Shown here: in pieces, positions 26,935 through 35,486 of the stretch
Layout: each line of letters opens with the position of its first letter
Numbering within the stretch: the stretch's first letter is position 1
Assembly (NCBI GenBank): GCA_903862935.1
Contig: CAIOZY010000046.1
Coordinates: forward strand, 35,511 to 99,510
Origin: an uncultured Opitutaceae bacterium
Lineage (GTDB): Bacteria; Verrucomicrobiota; Verrucomicrobiia; Opitutales; Opitutaceae
Length of the DNA stretch: 64,000 nucleotides
Reading direction: 5' to 3'
Program-made: the position numbers and the translations under genes
The notes under the pieces: model-generated
Database searches by the model: none
What the model saw: only the letters and a program-made list of their open reading frames with translations
What the model was told of the DNA's origin: nothing

Positions 26935-28277
26935 CGGGTTGCGCTTGTGGAAACGAGAAGGACGCGGGGTGCGAGGGGTGCGAGGGAGGCCTTCACCGCC
27001 GGGCTGTCGGCAACGGTTATCCCCAGGGTCCCGAGCGGGCTGGTCGGCCCGTAGAAGGAAAAGTGGCCGAACCAGGTCACGGAGCCCGAGGCGGTCGTGT
27101 TGGGGTCGAGGAAGAGGGCCCCCTGGATCTGGGGGTTTCCGGCGAAGGTCACGCCTGCGTTCTCCAGGTAGAAGATCGCGGGGCGGGCGTTGTCCCCGGT
27201 GAAGGTCACCGGGGTGCGCTGGCCCGCTGTGTTGCGCACGACTAGGACGAAGGGCGCCCCGGGCGAGGGGCTGCCGACCACGGTCACGCTTCCGGTCCCG
27301 TCCGGGTCCACGATCGCGACGACGGAGCCGACGACTGCGCTGCAGTCGACCGTTGCCGAGGTGCCGCTCACCGTGACGCCGGGCACATCCTGGTCCGGAG
27401 GGGAGGAGAAGTTGTAGACCGCCCCGCCGAGCAGGGCGGTCCCCAGTAGCGCATTCTGATACGCCGGGGACCACAGGTACTCGTAGGCGTTCCAGCAGAA
27501 GCTGACGGCGTTGCGGTACTGGTAGGGCAGCTGCTCGGTGCCCGAGGAGGCAAACAGGTCGCCGAACGCGGTGGGATCGCTGGAGGGGTTGTTTGAGGTC
27601 ACCGTCAGGCACGAGACGTCCGGGGCAAAGAAGCCCTGGGGAACCGCCGGGGCTGCGCCGGGAACCGAGCCGGTAACGGGCAGGCCGTAGGCGACGACGT
27701 CGACATTGGTGAGGGGGACGGAGAACAGGTCGGCGTTGACAGTGTAGGTCCTGTTGTCGGAGGCCGAGACGCTGGTCGAACGGTCGAAGACCACGGTGAG
27801 GCGCCCCAGGTCGGCGACGGGGCCGAGGAGGCACAGCGAACTCAGCAGGTTGCCCATGCCCGCCAGGGCACGGACGCCCCCGGCGGGGGTGAAATACGCT
27901 GGCTGCGATGCCGCTGCAGGCGCGGCCGAGGGAAAGAAGGGGTTGGCCGGGACCGGGGGAACCGGGGTTCCCGGGTCAAGTGAGATCGTGACATCCGAGG
28001 GGAACTGGATACTCGACAGGCGGGCCTGGATCTCGGACTGGAGCGTTCCGGAACTGGTGGAGATGGCCGTCTCGCCGACCGCGAGGACGCTCTCTTTGAC
28101 GAGCTGGGCGATGCCGTTTTTCTCGACCAGCTGGGAGCTGAAGCTGTCGTAGGCGTCGCTGGTCGAGCTGACGGCGAAGTTCAGCTTGAAGTTTGCGACC
28201 AGGACGAGCACCGAGACCAGCGCGAACAGGAAGATCGCGAAACTGGCCATCCCTCGGGTTTTGCGCGGAGCCTTCAT
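26931..28277 (-). CDS. PilX/GspK-like minor pilin component
   Basis: A 448-residue protein with an N-terminal TM helix after a short basic leader (RG/MASFAIFLFALVSVLVLVANF). It resembles pilin leaders but has Phe instead of Glu at +5, as in tip subunits of the GspK/PilX group. The rest is a long beta-rich, Ser/Pro-rich ectodomain; the end has a polymer-like FTGDNARPAIFYLENAGVTFAGNPQIQGALF stretch that recalls right-handed beta repeats. It overlaps both neighbours by 4 bp, so it belongs to the pilin operon. Confidence 0.6.
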   Translation of the reverse strand: MKAPRKTRGMASFAIFLFALVSVLVLVANFKLNFAVSSTSDAYDSFSSQLVEKNGIAQLVKESVLAVGETAISTSSGTLQSEIQARLSSIQFPSDVTISLDPGTPVPPVPANPFFPSAAPAAASQPAYFTPAGGVRALAGMGNLLSSLCLLGPVADLGRLTVVFDRSTSVSASDNRTYTVNADLFSVPLTNVDVVAYGLPVTGSVPGAAPAVPQGFFAPDVSCLTVTSNNPSSDPTAFGDLFASSGTEQLPYQYRNAVSFCWNAYEYLWSPAYQNALLGTALLGGAVYNFSSPPDQDVPGVTVSGTSATVDCSAVVGSVVAIVDPDGTGSVTVVGSPSPGAPFVLVVRNTAGQRTPVTFTGDNARPAIFYLENAGVTFAGNPQIQGALFLDPNTTASGSVTWFGHFSFYGPTSPLGTLGITVADSPAVKASLAPLAPRVLLVSTSATR

Positions 28278-29143
28278 CGCTGCTGGGCCAGAAAATAGAT
28301 GAAGCGCGACATCGGAGAGACCGGCGACGAGCCGTCCTGGCCGGCCAGCGCGTAGGGGTCGGCGAAGACGACCCGGGATGGCCCCTCGTGGTCGCGGGTC
28401 CAGGCCGTGTCGGCCCGGTACCAGTAATGCGTGGCCCCAGGGGGCAGGGACCAGACGTCCTCTGCCGCAGCATAGTACACCCGATAGGAGTAGGCCGGGC
28501 GGGTCCCGGTGCTTGCGTTGGTCGGGAGCGAGGGCATGCCCGAGGACCAGTCGACCGGCTGATAGGTGACCTCGTAGAGGGCCAGGTCCTGGCCGTTCAC
28601 GACCGCGCGGTGCCGGCGCTGCTGGGTGATCGAGGTGATCCGGGACAGGCCCTGGACCGTGAGAATCGTAAAGTCGGCCGGGTCGGGGCTCGCGGTGAAG
28701 TAGGCGCTGAACTGGGAGAAGTTGAGCTGGCGTTGGTCCCAGGAGGAGTAGGCGCGCAGGCCTCCGCCGGCCGCCGCCGCAGTGAGGACGCAGTCCTCGA
28801 AGGAGGCCGAAAGGGCGCTCGAGGGCCCGTTGGGATCGAGGGTCGGGTGGCTGCGCGCGCCGCCCAGGACGATCACGCTGTCGGCTTGGTCAACCGCGTT
28901 TGAGAAGGCCGCATGCAGGTCGACCGCGTCGCGGAAGTTGTCGAAACTTGGGGCGCGGGCATAGGCCTGCTGGCCGAACGCGACCTGGGGCTGGGCCTGC
29001 TCGCTGAACAGGCTCCCCATCCCGTAGGTCAGAGCCCCCATCAGGAGGGCGAACACCACCAGCCCCCCGATCCCCTCGACGACCGAGAACCCGGATTGGC
29101 CGCCCCTGGAGCGGGCGAGCCGGCCCGGTGAAACCGGTTTCAT
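28274..29143 (-). CDS. Pseudopilin
   Basis: A 289-residue prepilin-like protein: basic leader, cleavage site QSG/FSVVEGIGGLVVFALLMGALTYG, Glu at +5, hydrophobic helix, then an ectodomain of ~240 residues with no known domain. It probably is a GspJ-type minor pilin by size and position. It lies 23 bp after the 138-aa pseudopilin and overlaps the next gene by 4 bp. Confidence 0.75.
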   Translation of the reverse strand: MKPVSPGRLARSRGGQSGFSVVEGIGGLVVFALLMGALTYGMGSLFSEQAQPQVAFGQQAYARAPSFDNFRDAVDLHAAFSNAVDQADSVIVLGGARSHPTLDPNGPSSALSASFEDCVLTAAAAGGGLRAYSSWDQRQLNFSQFSAYFTASPDPADFTILTVQGLSRITSITQQRRHRAVVNGQDLALYEVTYQPVDWSSGMPSLPTNASTGTRPAYSYRVYYAAAEDVWSLPPGATHYWYRADTAWTRDHEGPSRVVFADPYALAGQDGSSPVSPMSRFIYFLAQQR

Positions 29144-29166
29144 GGAAGGAAGCCTCCGGCCGGGCT

Positions 29167-29583
29167 TCAGTAGGGCAGGGCGCCGCTCGGGCCCTCGATC
29201 GCCACCTTCGTGCTGAGGGTGGCCCCCATGGTGAGCGTGTAGCCCGTGGGCGCGTACTGGTCGAGCGTGGGCGCCGCGTAGGGGATGTACGCGCTGATCA
29301 ACTGGTACTTGGCGCCCGAGTCGGCTGCGCCGGCCCAGTTGGTGGCGGCGTTTGCGACCCGCAGTTGGTAGGTCTGCTGGGCCTGGTTCAAGGCCTGCGC
29401 GATTCCGATCGCCTGCTGGTCCATGCCAGCCTGGCGCAGTCCGCTGATCGCCGGGAAGGCGATTCCGGCCATGATGCCGACCAGGATCGTCATGCCGATG
29501 CCCTCGACCAGGGTCATGCCGGAACGCCGGACCCTGAAGGGGGTCCGGCGCGCGTTGAACCTACTGATGATTCGTCGAAGCAT
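29167..29583 (-). CDS. Pseudopilin
   Basis: A 138-residue prepilin: basic leader of 22 residues, cleavage RRSG/MTLVEGIGMTILVGIMAGIAFPAI with Glu at +5, then a short ectodomain. Size fits a GspH/GspI or minor pilin. The ATG at 29583 is chosen because upstream in-frame sequence is low-complexity. It sits between the main pilin-like gene and the 289-aa pseudopilin. Confidence 0.75.
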   Translation of the reverse strand: MLRRIISRFNARRTPFRVRRSGMTLVEGIGMTILVGIMAGIAFPAISGLRQAGMDQQAIGIAQALNQAQQTYQLRVANAATNWAGAADSGAKYQLISAYIPYAAPTLDQYAPTGYTLTMGATLSTKVAIEGPSGALPY

Positions 29584-29647
29584 GAGCAGGCGCCTGAAGG
29601 GGAGGCCGGCGGCGGCCCAGGGGACCGCCGCGCGCCTAACCCAGGCG

Positions 29648-30121
29648 TCAGGGAGTCGTTCCCTGGTTGTAGGTGAATACGACGTTGTTGGTCCCCGCAC
29701 CGGTCATGGAGTAAGAGGGGGCCGCTCCGCCGAGGGTCGCGATCGCCGCGGCCGAGATCGGGGGGGTCATCTTGTAGAGGACGTTGTTGACCGTCACGCC
29801 GCCGTTCAGGTCGGCAACCGCCGTCGCTGCACTGGTCGTGTCGATCGTGTTGGCGGCTCCGCCGGCGCTGGCGCCGGGCGCACCGACCGTGGCTCCGGCA
29901 GCAAGGACGGAGGCGGCGAGGGTGTTGAGCGTGCTGGCGTTCTGGCGGCCGGCGTTCGTGTTCGCCTGGGTGACCAGTCCGTTCACGTACGTGCCGCCGA
30001 TGGCGCCGAGGATGCCGACGATCACGATGATGCCGACCAGTTCGGCGGTGCTTAGGCCGCGGTTCGCGCTGCGGGCGAAGCGGGAGCTATTAAGGCGGAG
30101 GAGCTTTCTGATGAGTTGCAT
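29648..30121 (-). CDS. Type IV pilin-like protein, probably the major subunit
   Basis: A 157-residue prepilin: leader with five Arg/Lys, cleavage NRG/LSTAELVGIIVIVGILGAIGGTYV with Glu at +5, and a Gly/Ala/Thr-rich ectodomain lacking cysteines. It is the first pilin gene after the prepilin peptidase, with its own 110-bp upstream region containing a large hairpin. The small size and position suggest the main shaft subunit, but expression data would be needed. Confidence 0.7.
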   Translation of the reverse strand: MQLIRKLLRLNSSRFARSANRGLSTAELVGIIVIVGILGAIGGTYVNGLVTQANTNAGRQNASTLNTLAASVLAAGATVGAPGASAGGAANTIDTTSAATAVADLNGGVTVNNVLYKMTPPISAAAIATLGGAAPSYSMTGAGTNNVVFTYNQGTTP

Positions 30122-30190
30122 GGGATTTTCTGTTTGGGTTGGGAGTTGAGTTGGAACCGAAGGCTGTCGGCAGGAAGTCTAACACGCGTT

Positions 30191-30228
30191 CGCGCGGACC
30201 TTACCCGGAATTTTTCCGGGCCCGCGCG
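30191..30228. terminator. Nested hairpin between prepilin peptidase and pilin genes
   Basis: Inner stem CCCGGAA/TTCCGGG (30204-30210 and 30214-30220, loop TTT) inside an outer stem CGCGCGG/CCGCGCG (30191-30197 and 30222-30228). It lies just past the peptidase stop on the minus strand. No T-run follows, so it may be a terminator, an attenuator or an mRNA-stabilising structure for the pilin transcript. Confidence 0.4.
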
Positions 30229-30233
30229 GCCTC

Positions 30234-31112
30234 TCAAAACAGAGCGCTGAACGGCGAGAGGACCCGATCGACCGCAGGGTGCAGCGCGAGAAAATACGAG
30301 GCCGCTGCTGCGGCTAGCATCGGCCCGAAGGGAAACTCCGCCCCCCAGGCGAGCCGGCCGGAGCCGGGGCTGCCGGCCCCTCCGCGGAACAGCGGCGAGG
30401 AGGATGACCCCGCCATCCGGCGGCCGGCCTCGGCGGCCAGAATCGCCGCGGCCCCGATAAAGGCGCCCCCGAAGACGCTGAAAACCGCGCCCTGCCAGCC
30501 GCAGAAGGCCCCGATCGCGCCTAGAAACTTTACGTCCCCGAAGCCGAGGACCTCGCGGTCGAAGACGAATTCGCCCAGGACCGACAGCCACAGCCCGAGG
30601 GACGAGCCGATGGCCAGGCCCAGCAGCGCGGAGGCGAGCGAGCGCACGCTGTGTACGAGCGTCAGGGAGCCTAACCCGTGGAGGGCCGGCACCGCCGCGG
30701 ACAGGGCCATCCCTGCCGCCGCAAGCCCCACCGTGAAGACCTCGGGAATGATCGTATGCTCAAAGTCCACCGCCGTCGCCCCCAGTAGCCCGAGAAAGAA
30801 GACCGCGGCACAGGCCGCCTTCGCCGGGGGGAAGATTTCGAAGGACAGGACGAAGGCGGCCCCCGCCGCCGCCTCAACGGCCAGGGCGGGCCAAGCGGTG
30901 CGGCCGGTTCCGGGAACGAGGCGGCCGAGGATGGGAATTGCGCGAAGGGGGCCCGGGCCGGGGCGCCCGTAGTGGGGGCTGGGAAGGCCGGACTCCCGGC
31001 CGACCTCCTCGAGAAGAAAGCACAGCAGTCGCCCGCCCCAGGCCCCCGCCACGAAGACGGCGAGCGCGGCCGCCAGTGCGGGCAGGAGGGGAAGGGGGAC
31101 GGGGGCGTTCAT
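30234..31112 (-). CDS. Prepilin peptidase (type IV leader peptidase), no zinc-Cys motif
   Basis: A 292-residue polytopic aspartyl protease of the PilD/GspO family. Both catalytic Asp are visible: Asp116 in AVDFEHTIIPE and Asp193 in GFGDVKFLGAIGAF. The usual N-terminal cytoplasmic domain with paired CXXC zinc cysteines, needed for N-methylation in the classic enzyme, is absent; only a reduced HYGRPGPGPLRAIP segment remains. So it should cleave prepilins, and may not methylate them. First gene of the minus-strand pilus operon. Confidence 0.9.
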   Translation of the reverse strand: MNAPVPLPLLPALAAALAVFVAGAWGGRLLCFLLEEVGRESGLPSPHYGRPGPGPLRAIPILGRLVPGTGRTAWPALAVEAAAGAAFVLSFEIFPPAKAACAAVFFLGLLGATAVDFEHTIIPEVFTVGLAAAGMALSAAVPALHGLGSLTLVHSVRSLASALLGLAIGSSLGLWLSVLGEFVFDREVLGFGDVKFLGAIGAFCGWQGAVFSVFGGAFIGAAAILAAEAGRRMAGSSSSPLFRGGAGSPGSGRLAWGAEFPFGPMLAAAAASYFLALHPAVDRVLSPFSALF

Positions 31113-31168
31113 CGGTCTCTGCCAAGCTTAGCAGGAAACCGATAGGGGCCCGGGTCAGGATCCGTGCC

Positions 31169-31363
31169 TCAGCGCCGTTTCTTGGCCTTTGCGGACGGCC
31201 GGGCCGGTTGCTCGGGGGGGCACTCCTTGGCCAGCTGGGCCATGAAGCGCCGCGCGCTCACCGGGGTCGAAGCTGACGGAAAGGCCCGCGCAAAGGATTG
31301 CGCGCACTCCTGCGGGGTCTGGACGAGAAAGCGGGTCCCGTCCCGGGAGGTGAACCAGTGCAT
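31169..31363 (-). CDS. Small hypothetical protein
   Basis: A 64-residue basic protein ending in a Lys/Arg tail (AKAKKRR) with two Cys. It lies upstream of the peptidase gene, divergent from the secretin, with a TTGACA hexamer 45 bp upstream on its strand (31404-31409), 17 bp before a poor -10 (AGAAAT). No family recognised; may be a real short regulator-like gene or chance. Confidence 0.4.
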   Translation of the reverse strand: MHWFTSRDGTRFLVQTPQECAQSFARAFPSASTPVSARRFMAQLAKECPPEQPARPSAKAKKRR

Positions 31364-31432
31364 GGGCTTCGCGGGGGGAAATTTCTGCCCGATCCGGCCG
31401 GGCTGTCAACAGGGGCCGGGCGATTTCGCTGT

Positions 31433-31438
31433 TATACT
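31433..31438 (+). promoter_or_regulatory. Extended -10 box (TGT TATACT) for the secretin gene
   Basis: TGT-TATACT, then six bases, then the ATG at 31445. Strong extended -10 with no -35; the transcript would begin at the start codon. Confidence 0.55.
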
Positions 31439-31444
31439 CGCCCC

Positions 31445-33478
31445 ATGGCCCTGCTCCGCATCCCTGTCGCCGCCCTGGTCCTGGGCGGAGCGCTTCTAGC
31501 AACCCGAGCCCCCTGCGACCCCCCGCCGCCTGTGGGCGAGGCGGCTGAGGTGGCGCGGCTCCAGGCCCTGCCGGCAAGCCATGTCCCGCTCAAGGGCGCC
31601 ACCCTCTCGAGCGCGATTCGGCTCCTGGCCCAGTCAGCCCACATGTCCTACATCGCCCCCCCGGACGCCGATTTTCCCGAGCGGGTGACGAGCGATGTCG
31701 TGATGAACCCCTTCGAACTGCTGAAGCTCTTCCAGGAGAACTACAACTTCGGGATGGAATACCGCAGGGATGTGTGGTGGTTCTACCGGATCAATTTAAA
31801 CGAGCTCGTCACGAAGTCCTACACGCTGCGTTTCAACAACCTGCAGCATGTCTCCATCAGTGGAACGAGCATCAACAGCCAGCTTGCCGCGATGGGCGGC
31901 ATGAGCAGCGGCATGGGCGGTGGGGGATCCTCCACCCCCTCGGCCGGGAGCGGCGGATCCGGGCACAGCACCTTCAGCACGAAGAGCGACAAGGTGATCG
32001 AGGACATCCGCAAGATTCTGAGCGTGCCCACGGTTGGACTGATGACGCCCGCCCTGGACGGGAGTTCGGCCATCCCCGGGATCGGCGCAAACCGCAAGGG
32101 CGTGGAGGCTCCTAAGGTCGAGCCGATCTGGAACCCGGACACCAGCCAGCTGTTCGTGGTGGCGACCCGCCAGCAGCACTCGCTGATCGCCGCCTACCTG
32201 AAGACCATCGACCAGCCCCAGAAGCTGATCCGAATCGCCGTCAAGTTTGTGGAGACCGCCCGCAACCCGCAGCAGTCCCTCGGGGTCGACTGGACCCAGA
32301 CCTTCCTCGGGTCCGGGGGCCCGATCAGCCTGTCGGGCTCGGCGATCTCATCGGCGCAGTCGGTCGTCTCGACGAGCGGATTGGGCACCGTGGTCACGAC
32401 GACCAACACGTCGACGACCTCGAACGGATCGGGCACAAACTCCTCGAGCAGCACCAGCGCTAGCGGCGGATCGGGAGCTTCGAGCACCACCAGTTCGAAC
32501 GCCTCGGGTAACACGCTTGCCTCGGTCGTGAACCTGAACCACCCGGGCAACATCCAGCTGCCCCTGGCCCTGTTGTCGGCCCCCACCTTCCAGTGGACGA
32601 TCCAGGCGATCGCCGCCGACCGTTTCAGCTCAATCGTCCAGGACCCGGTCATCTACACCTCGAACAACCGCGAGGTGTCCTTCAAGGCGACCAGCCAGCA
32701 GCCGATCCAGGAGGGGACGACCACCATCGGGGCCGCCACCGCGGCAACGACCTCCCAGATCGCCTACATCGACGTCGGCACCGAGCTGACGATCCTGCCG
32801 TGCATCCTGCCGGGCTCCGGCCAGAACAAGGAATTGGTCCAGCTGAACCTTTCGATCAACGTCTCCTCGATCACCGGAGAGCAGGTGATCAACGGGAACC
32901 CCTATCCGGTGACCAGCTCCCGGACGTACTCCTACTCGGTGGCGATCCCCAATGGCGAGACCCTCGCGATCGCCGGCCTTGAGGAGCGCAGCCGGCAGAC
33001 GACCGACAACAAAGTCCCGCTCTTCGGGGACCTCCCGCTTGTTGGGTACGCCTTCAAGAACAAGAGCGACAGCGTCGTCCACACGACCCTGCTGGCCTTC
33101 ATCACCCCGGAGCTGATTCGGACCGACGACGCGGCGGGGGAGGAGGAGCCTGCCGCGGCCCCCATTCCGCAGATGCGGCACCGCTTGTTCGAGGGCTCGC
33201 CGTCCGAGACGCTGACCCAGGTCAGCCAGAGCCTGGAGGGGCTTCCGGCCGATATCGCCGCCCTGCAGGCTTGCGCCAGCGCCGGAAACCGCAGTGCCGT
33301 CCTGAACCGCTTGGACCGGATTGCGGTCGAGATCGCGCTGATGGACGTGCGCCTGGGCGAGCTCAGGCTCGCTAACGACAAACTCACGGCCCCCGCCTCG
33401 GCGAAGCTTGCCTCAGCCCAGGAACAGCTGGACGCCTGCCGCTCGCGGGTGGCGGCCATCCCGTCAGGGCCCCGATGA
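31445..33478 (+). CDS. Type IV pilus / type II secretin (PilQ/GspD-like)
   Basis: A 677-residue outer-membrane secretin. Signal peptide at 1-21; an STN/N0-like region around 45-115; a Gly/Ser/Thr-rich spacer (about 150-180 and 315-350); then the secretin barrel with the diagnostic VPLFGDLPLVGYAFKNKS followed by LLAFITPELI. A helical C-terminal extension of ~100 residues follows the barrel and may bind a pilotin or accessory protein. ATG 31445 is favoured because the -10 box ends six bases earlier. It is divergent from the rest of the pilus locus. Confidence 0.92.
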   Translation: MALLRIPVAALVLGGALLATRAPCDPPPPVGEAAEVARLQALPASHVPLKGATLSSAIRLLAQSAHMSYIAPPDADFPERVTSDVVMNPFELLKLFQENYNFGMEYRRDVWWFYRINLNELVTKSYTLRFNNLQHVSISGTSINSQLAAMGGMSSGMGGGGSSTPSAGSGGSGHSTFSTKSDKVIEDIRKILSVPTVGLMTPALDGSSAIPGIGANRKGVEAPKVEPIWNPDTSQLFVVATRQQHSLIAAYLKTIDQPQKLIRIAVKFVETARNPQQSLGVDWTQTFLGSGGPISLSGSAISSAQSVVSTSGLGTVVTTTNTSTTSNGSGTNSSSSTSASGGSGASSTTSSNASGNTLASVVNLNHPGNIQLPLALLSAPTFQWTIQAIAADRFSSIVQDPVIYTSNNREVSFKATSQQPIQEGTTTIGAATAATTSQIAYIDVGTELTILPCILPGSGQNKELVQLNLSINVSSITGEQVINGNPYPVTSSRTYSYSVAIPNGETLAIAGLEERSRQTTDNKVPLFGDLPLVGYAFKNKSDSVVHTTLLAFITPELIRTDDAAGEEEPAAAPIPQMRHRLFEGSPSETLTQVSQSLEGLPADIAALQACASAGNRSAVLNRLDRIAVEIALMDVRLGELRLANDKLTAPASAKLASAQEQLDACRSRVAAIPSGPR

Positions 33479-33543
33479 AGTCTTGAACGCGGGGGGGACT
33501 GCTCTAGGTGTGCGCGGTCCTGCGCAATGAATCCGCCAGAATC

Positions 33544-34296
33544 ATGACACCCCGCCGGAGCCGCCTGCTACTGCTCGTCGAGAACTCCGACTTGGGGGCG
33601 ATCCTTCAGCTGGCGCTCAGGGACTACGAACTTGAGTGGTATCCGCGCAGCGAACCGGCCTGCGACGCCGTGCGCCGGCGCTCCTTCGACCTGGCGATCG
33701 TCGACCTGGGCTTTGGCGGCCGCCCGAACGGGCTCGACGCGATCCGCGCCTGGCGCTCCTCCGGGTCGCAGTTCCCGATCATCGCGATCTCCGAAATCCC
33801 GCAGCAGTCGCTCGCCGTGGACTCCCTCGACGCCGGGGCCGACGACTTCCTGCGCAAGCCCTTCCACTACGCCGAGCTCCAGGTCAGGATCCGCAAGCTC
33901 CTGTCTCGGGCCGCCGTTCGGGATCCGATCCACCGGGCCGGCGGGGTGCTTCTGGGCCGGGAGCCCTTCGAGTTTGCCGGCGTGCGGGTGATGCCGGACC
34001 TGGTCGCGCGCTTTCCGGATGGGGCCGAGGAGAGGATCCGCCCGAAGCAGCTGGGCATTCTCAAGGTGTTCGCCGGGCACGCGGGCCGGCTGGTCCTCAA
34101 GGAGGAGCTTGTCGAGGAGGTCTGGGGATCCGACGCGAACAAGGCGGGCCACTCGGTCAACGAGTACGTCTCGACCCTCCGGCGCATGTTTGTGCACCAC
34201 GGCGTGGACTTTAACTCGTGGGTGGCCAGTGAGCCGAAGGCGGGCTGGCGCATCGGAGCCGGCGCCGCTGGCCCCGGCGGGGGCCTCGGAGCATGA
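33544..34296 (+). CDS. OmpR-family response regulator
   Basis: A 250-residue regulator: receiver domain (1-120) with phospho-acceptor Asp in LAIVDLGFGG and Lys in FLRKPF, then a winged-helix DNA-binding domain (IRPKQLGILKVFAGHAG, EYVSTLRRMF). The acidic pocket starts LLLLVENSD, with Glu-Asn in place of the usual Asp pair, so phosphorylation may be weak. ATG 33544 preferred over the upstream GTG at 33508. It overlaps the next gene by 4 bp, heading a three-gene signalling operon behind the secretin. Confidence 0.85.
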   Translation: MTPRRSRLLLLVENSDLGAILQLALRDYELEWYPRSEPACDAVRRRSFDLAIVDLGFGGRPNGLDAIRAWRSSGSQFPIIAISEIPQQSLAVDSLDAGADDFLRKPFHYAELQVRIRKLLSRAAVRDPIHRAGGVLLGREPFEFAGVRVMPDLVARFPDGAEERIRPKQLGILKVFAGHAGRLVLKEELVEEVWGSDANKAGHSVNEYVSTLRRMFVHHGVDFNSWVASEPKAGWRIGAGAAGPGGGLGA

Positions 34297-35486
34297 ACAC
34301 CGATCCGCTCATCCTGATTCTCGAGGACGAGCGTTCCCAGATCCTCACCCTGAGGGCGCAGTTGGCCGGCCTTGGGAGGCTGGCCGAGTTCATGGAGCCG
34401 GAGCCTGCCCTGGAGTTCGCCCGCAGCCACCGGTTGGACGCGGCGATCGTTGACATCCGGATGCCGCGCTCGTCGATGGACGGGCTCGAGTTTCTGCGCG
34501 CGCTGCGGCAGTTCGACAAGGATCTGGCGATCATCATCCGCACGGGCAGTGAGTCGGACCGGATCGCCGACGGGGCGATCGAGATGCGCGCGATCAAGCG
34601 TGCGGTCAAATCGAAGACGACCCTGGCCGAGCTGCGGCAGAGCACCCAGGAGGCGGTGCGGGAGACCCGCGAGCGGCGTGAGACCGTCCGGCGGGCCCGG
34701 GACACCGAGGAGACCAAGGCCAGGCTTGTCGAGGCCCTCGGGGCCTATGACCTGAGGCTCGCGGCGGCGGACGTCCACCACGGCCTGGTGCACTCGCTGC
34801 GCAACCAGCTCACGGCCCTGTCGGCCCTCGCCGCGGTGATCGAGAAGGACACCGGGGGCCGGGCGGACCCGGGCGCCAAGGCCAACGCCCGCCGATCGGC
34901 GGAGCTGGTCGGGGGCATGATCGACTCGGTAAACGCCTTTCTCGACGGGCCGTTTGGGGAGGGCAGCACCGACTCCAGGGCGGCGGTAAACGTGTGCCTG
35001 GCGGCCTTGCGGCAGTTCTTTCGCGGCGTGGAGCGCTGGTCGGCCGAGGGCAAAAAGCTGGTGCTCCGGGACCTGCTGAGCGACACCCGGGTCGACTGCG
35101 CCCCGCTGGAATTGGTCAACGGGCTGCGCCACCTGGTGGAGTACTTCCTGGTGCGGGCCCCCCCGAACTCTGAGGTGAACCTGGTCGCCTCCATCCTGCA
35201 TCCTTCCGGACCGCTCGCCGAGCGCATGGCGGGGGCCGGGTGCGTCCTCAACCGCGAGGCGGTCCGCCGGGACCGGCCCTACGTGCTCATCCGGGCGTCC
35301 GGGCCCCTGCCCGAAGCCTCGATAGACCAGATCCGCGACGCGTTCACCTTCGGTCCGCAGGGCGGCCGTACCGGCAATCTCAATGTTTTGAGCGAAGTGC
35401 TCTCGGCGGCCAAGGGGGCAGCCCTGATCAACGGGCCTTTGAACGGACAGTTTAGCGTGGAGGCGATCCTCCCCATCACCCTGTGA
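34293..35486 (+). CDS. Receiver domain fused to histidine-kinase-like domain
   Basis: A 397-residue hybrid. The N-terminal receiver has ILEDERSQ (acidic pocket), AIVDIRMP (phospho-Asp) and IIIRTGSESD (Thr). A coiled-coil (about 105-150) leads to DVHHGLVHSLRNQLTALSAL, which looks like a dimerisation helix with a candidate His. The C-terminal ~150 residues have the shape of an HATPase domain, but N, G1 and G2 boxes are degraded, so catalysis is doubtful. Overlaps both neighbours by 4 bp. Confidence 0.75.
   Translation: MNTDPLILILEDERSQILTLRAQLAGLGRLAEFMEPEPALEFARSHRLDAAIVDIRMPRSSMDGLEFLRALRQFDKDLAIIIRTGSESDRIADGAIEMRAIKRAVKSKTTLAELRQSTQEAVRETRERRETVRRARDTEETKARLVEALGAYDLRLAAADVHHGLVHSLRNQLTALSALAAVIEKDTGGRADPGAKANARRSAELVGGMIDSVNAFLDGPFGEGSTDSRAAVNVCLAALRQFFRGVERWSAEGKKLVLRDLLSDTRVDCAPLELVNGLRHLVEYFLVRAPPNSEVNLVASILHPSGPLAERMAGAGCVLNREAVRRDRPYVLIRASGPLPEASIDQIRDAFTFGPQGGRTGNLNVLSEVLSAAKGAALINGPLNGQFSVEAILPITL

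Noticed and set aside
25705..27834. Frame extended upstream of the chitobiase-type pseudopilin
   Set aside because: The upstream 300 codons are antiphase to the 448-aa gene and lack a domain; the prepilin leader at 26934 fixes the real start.
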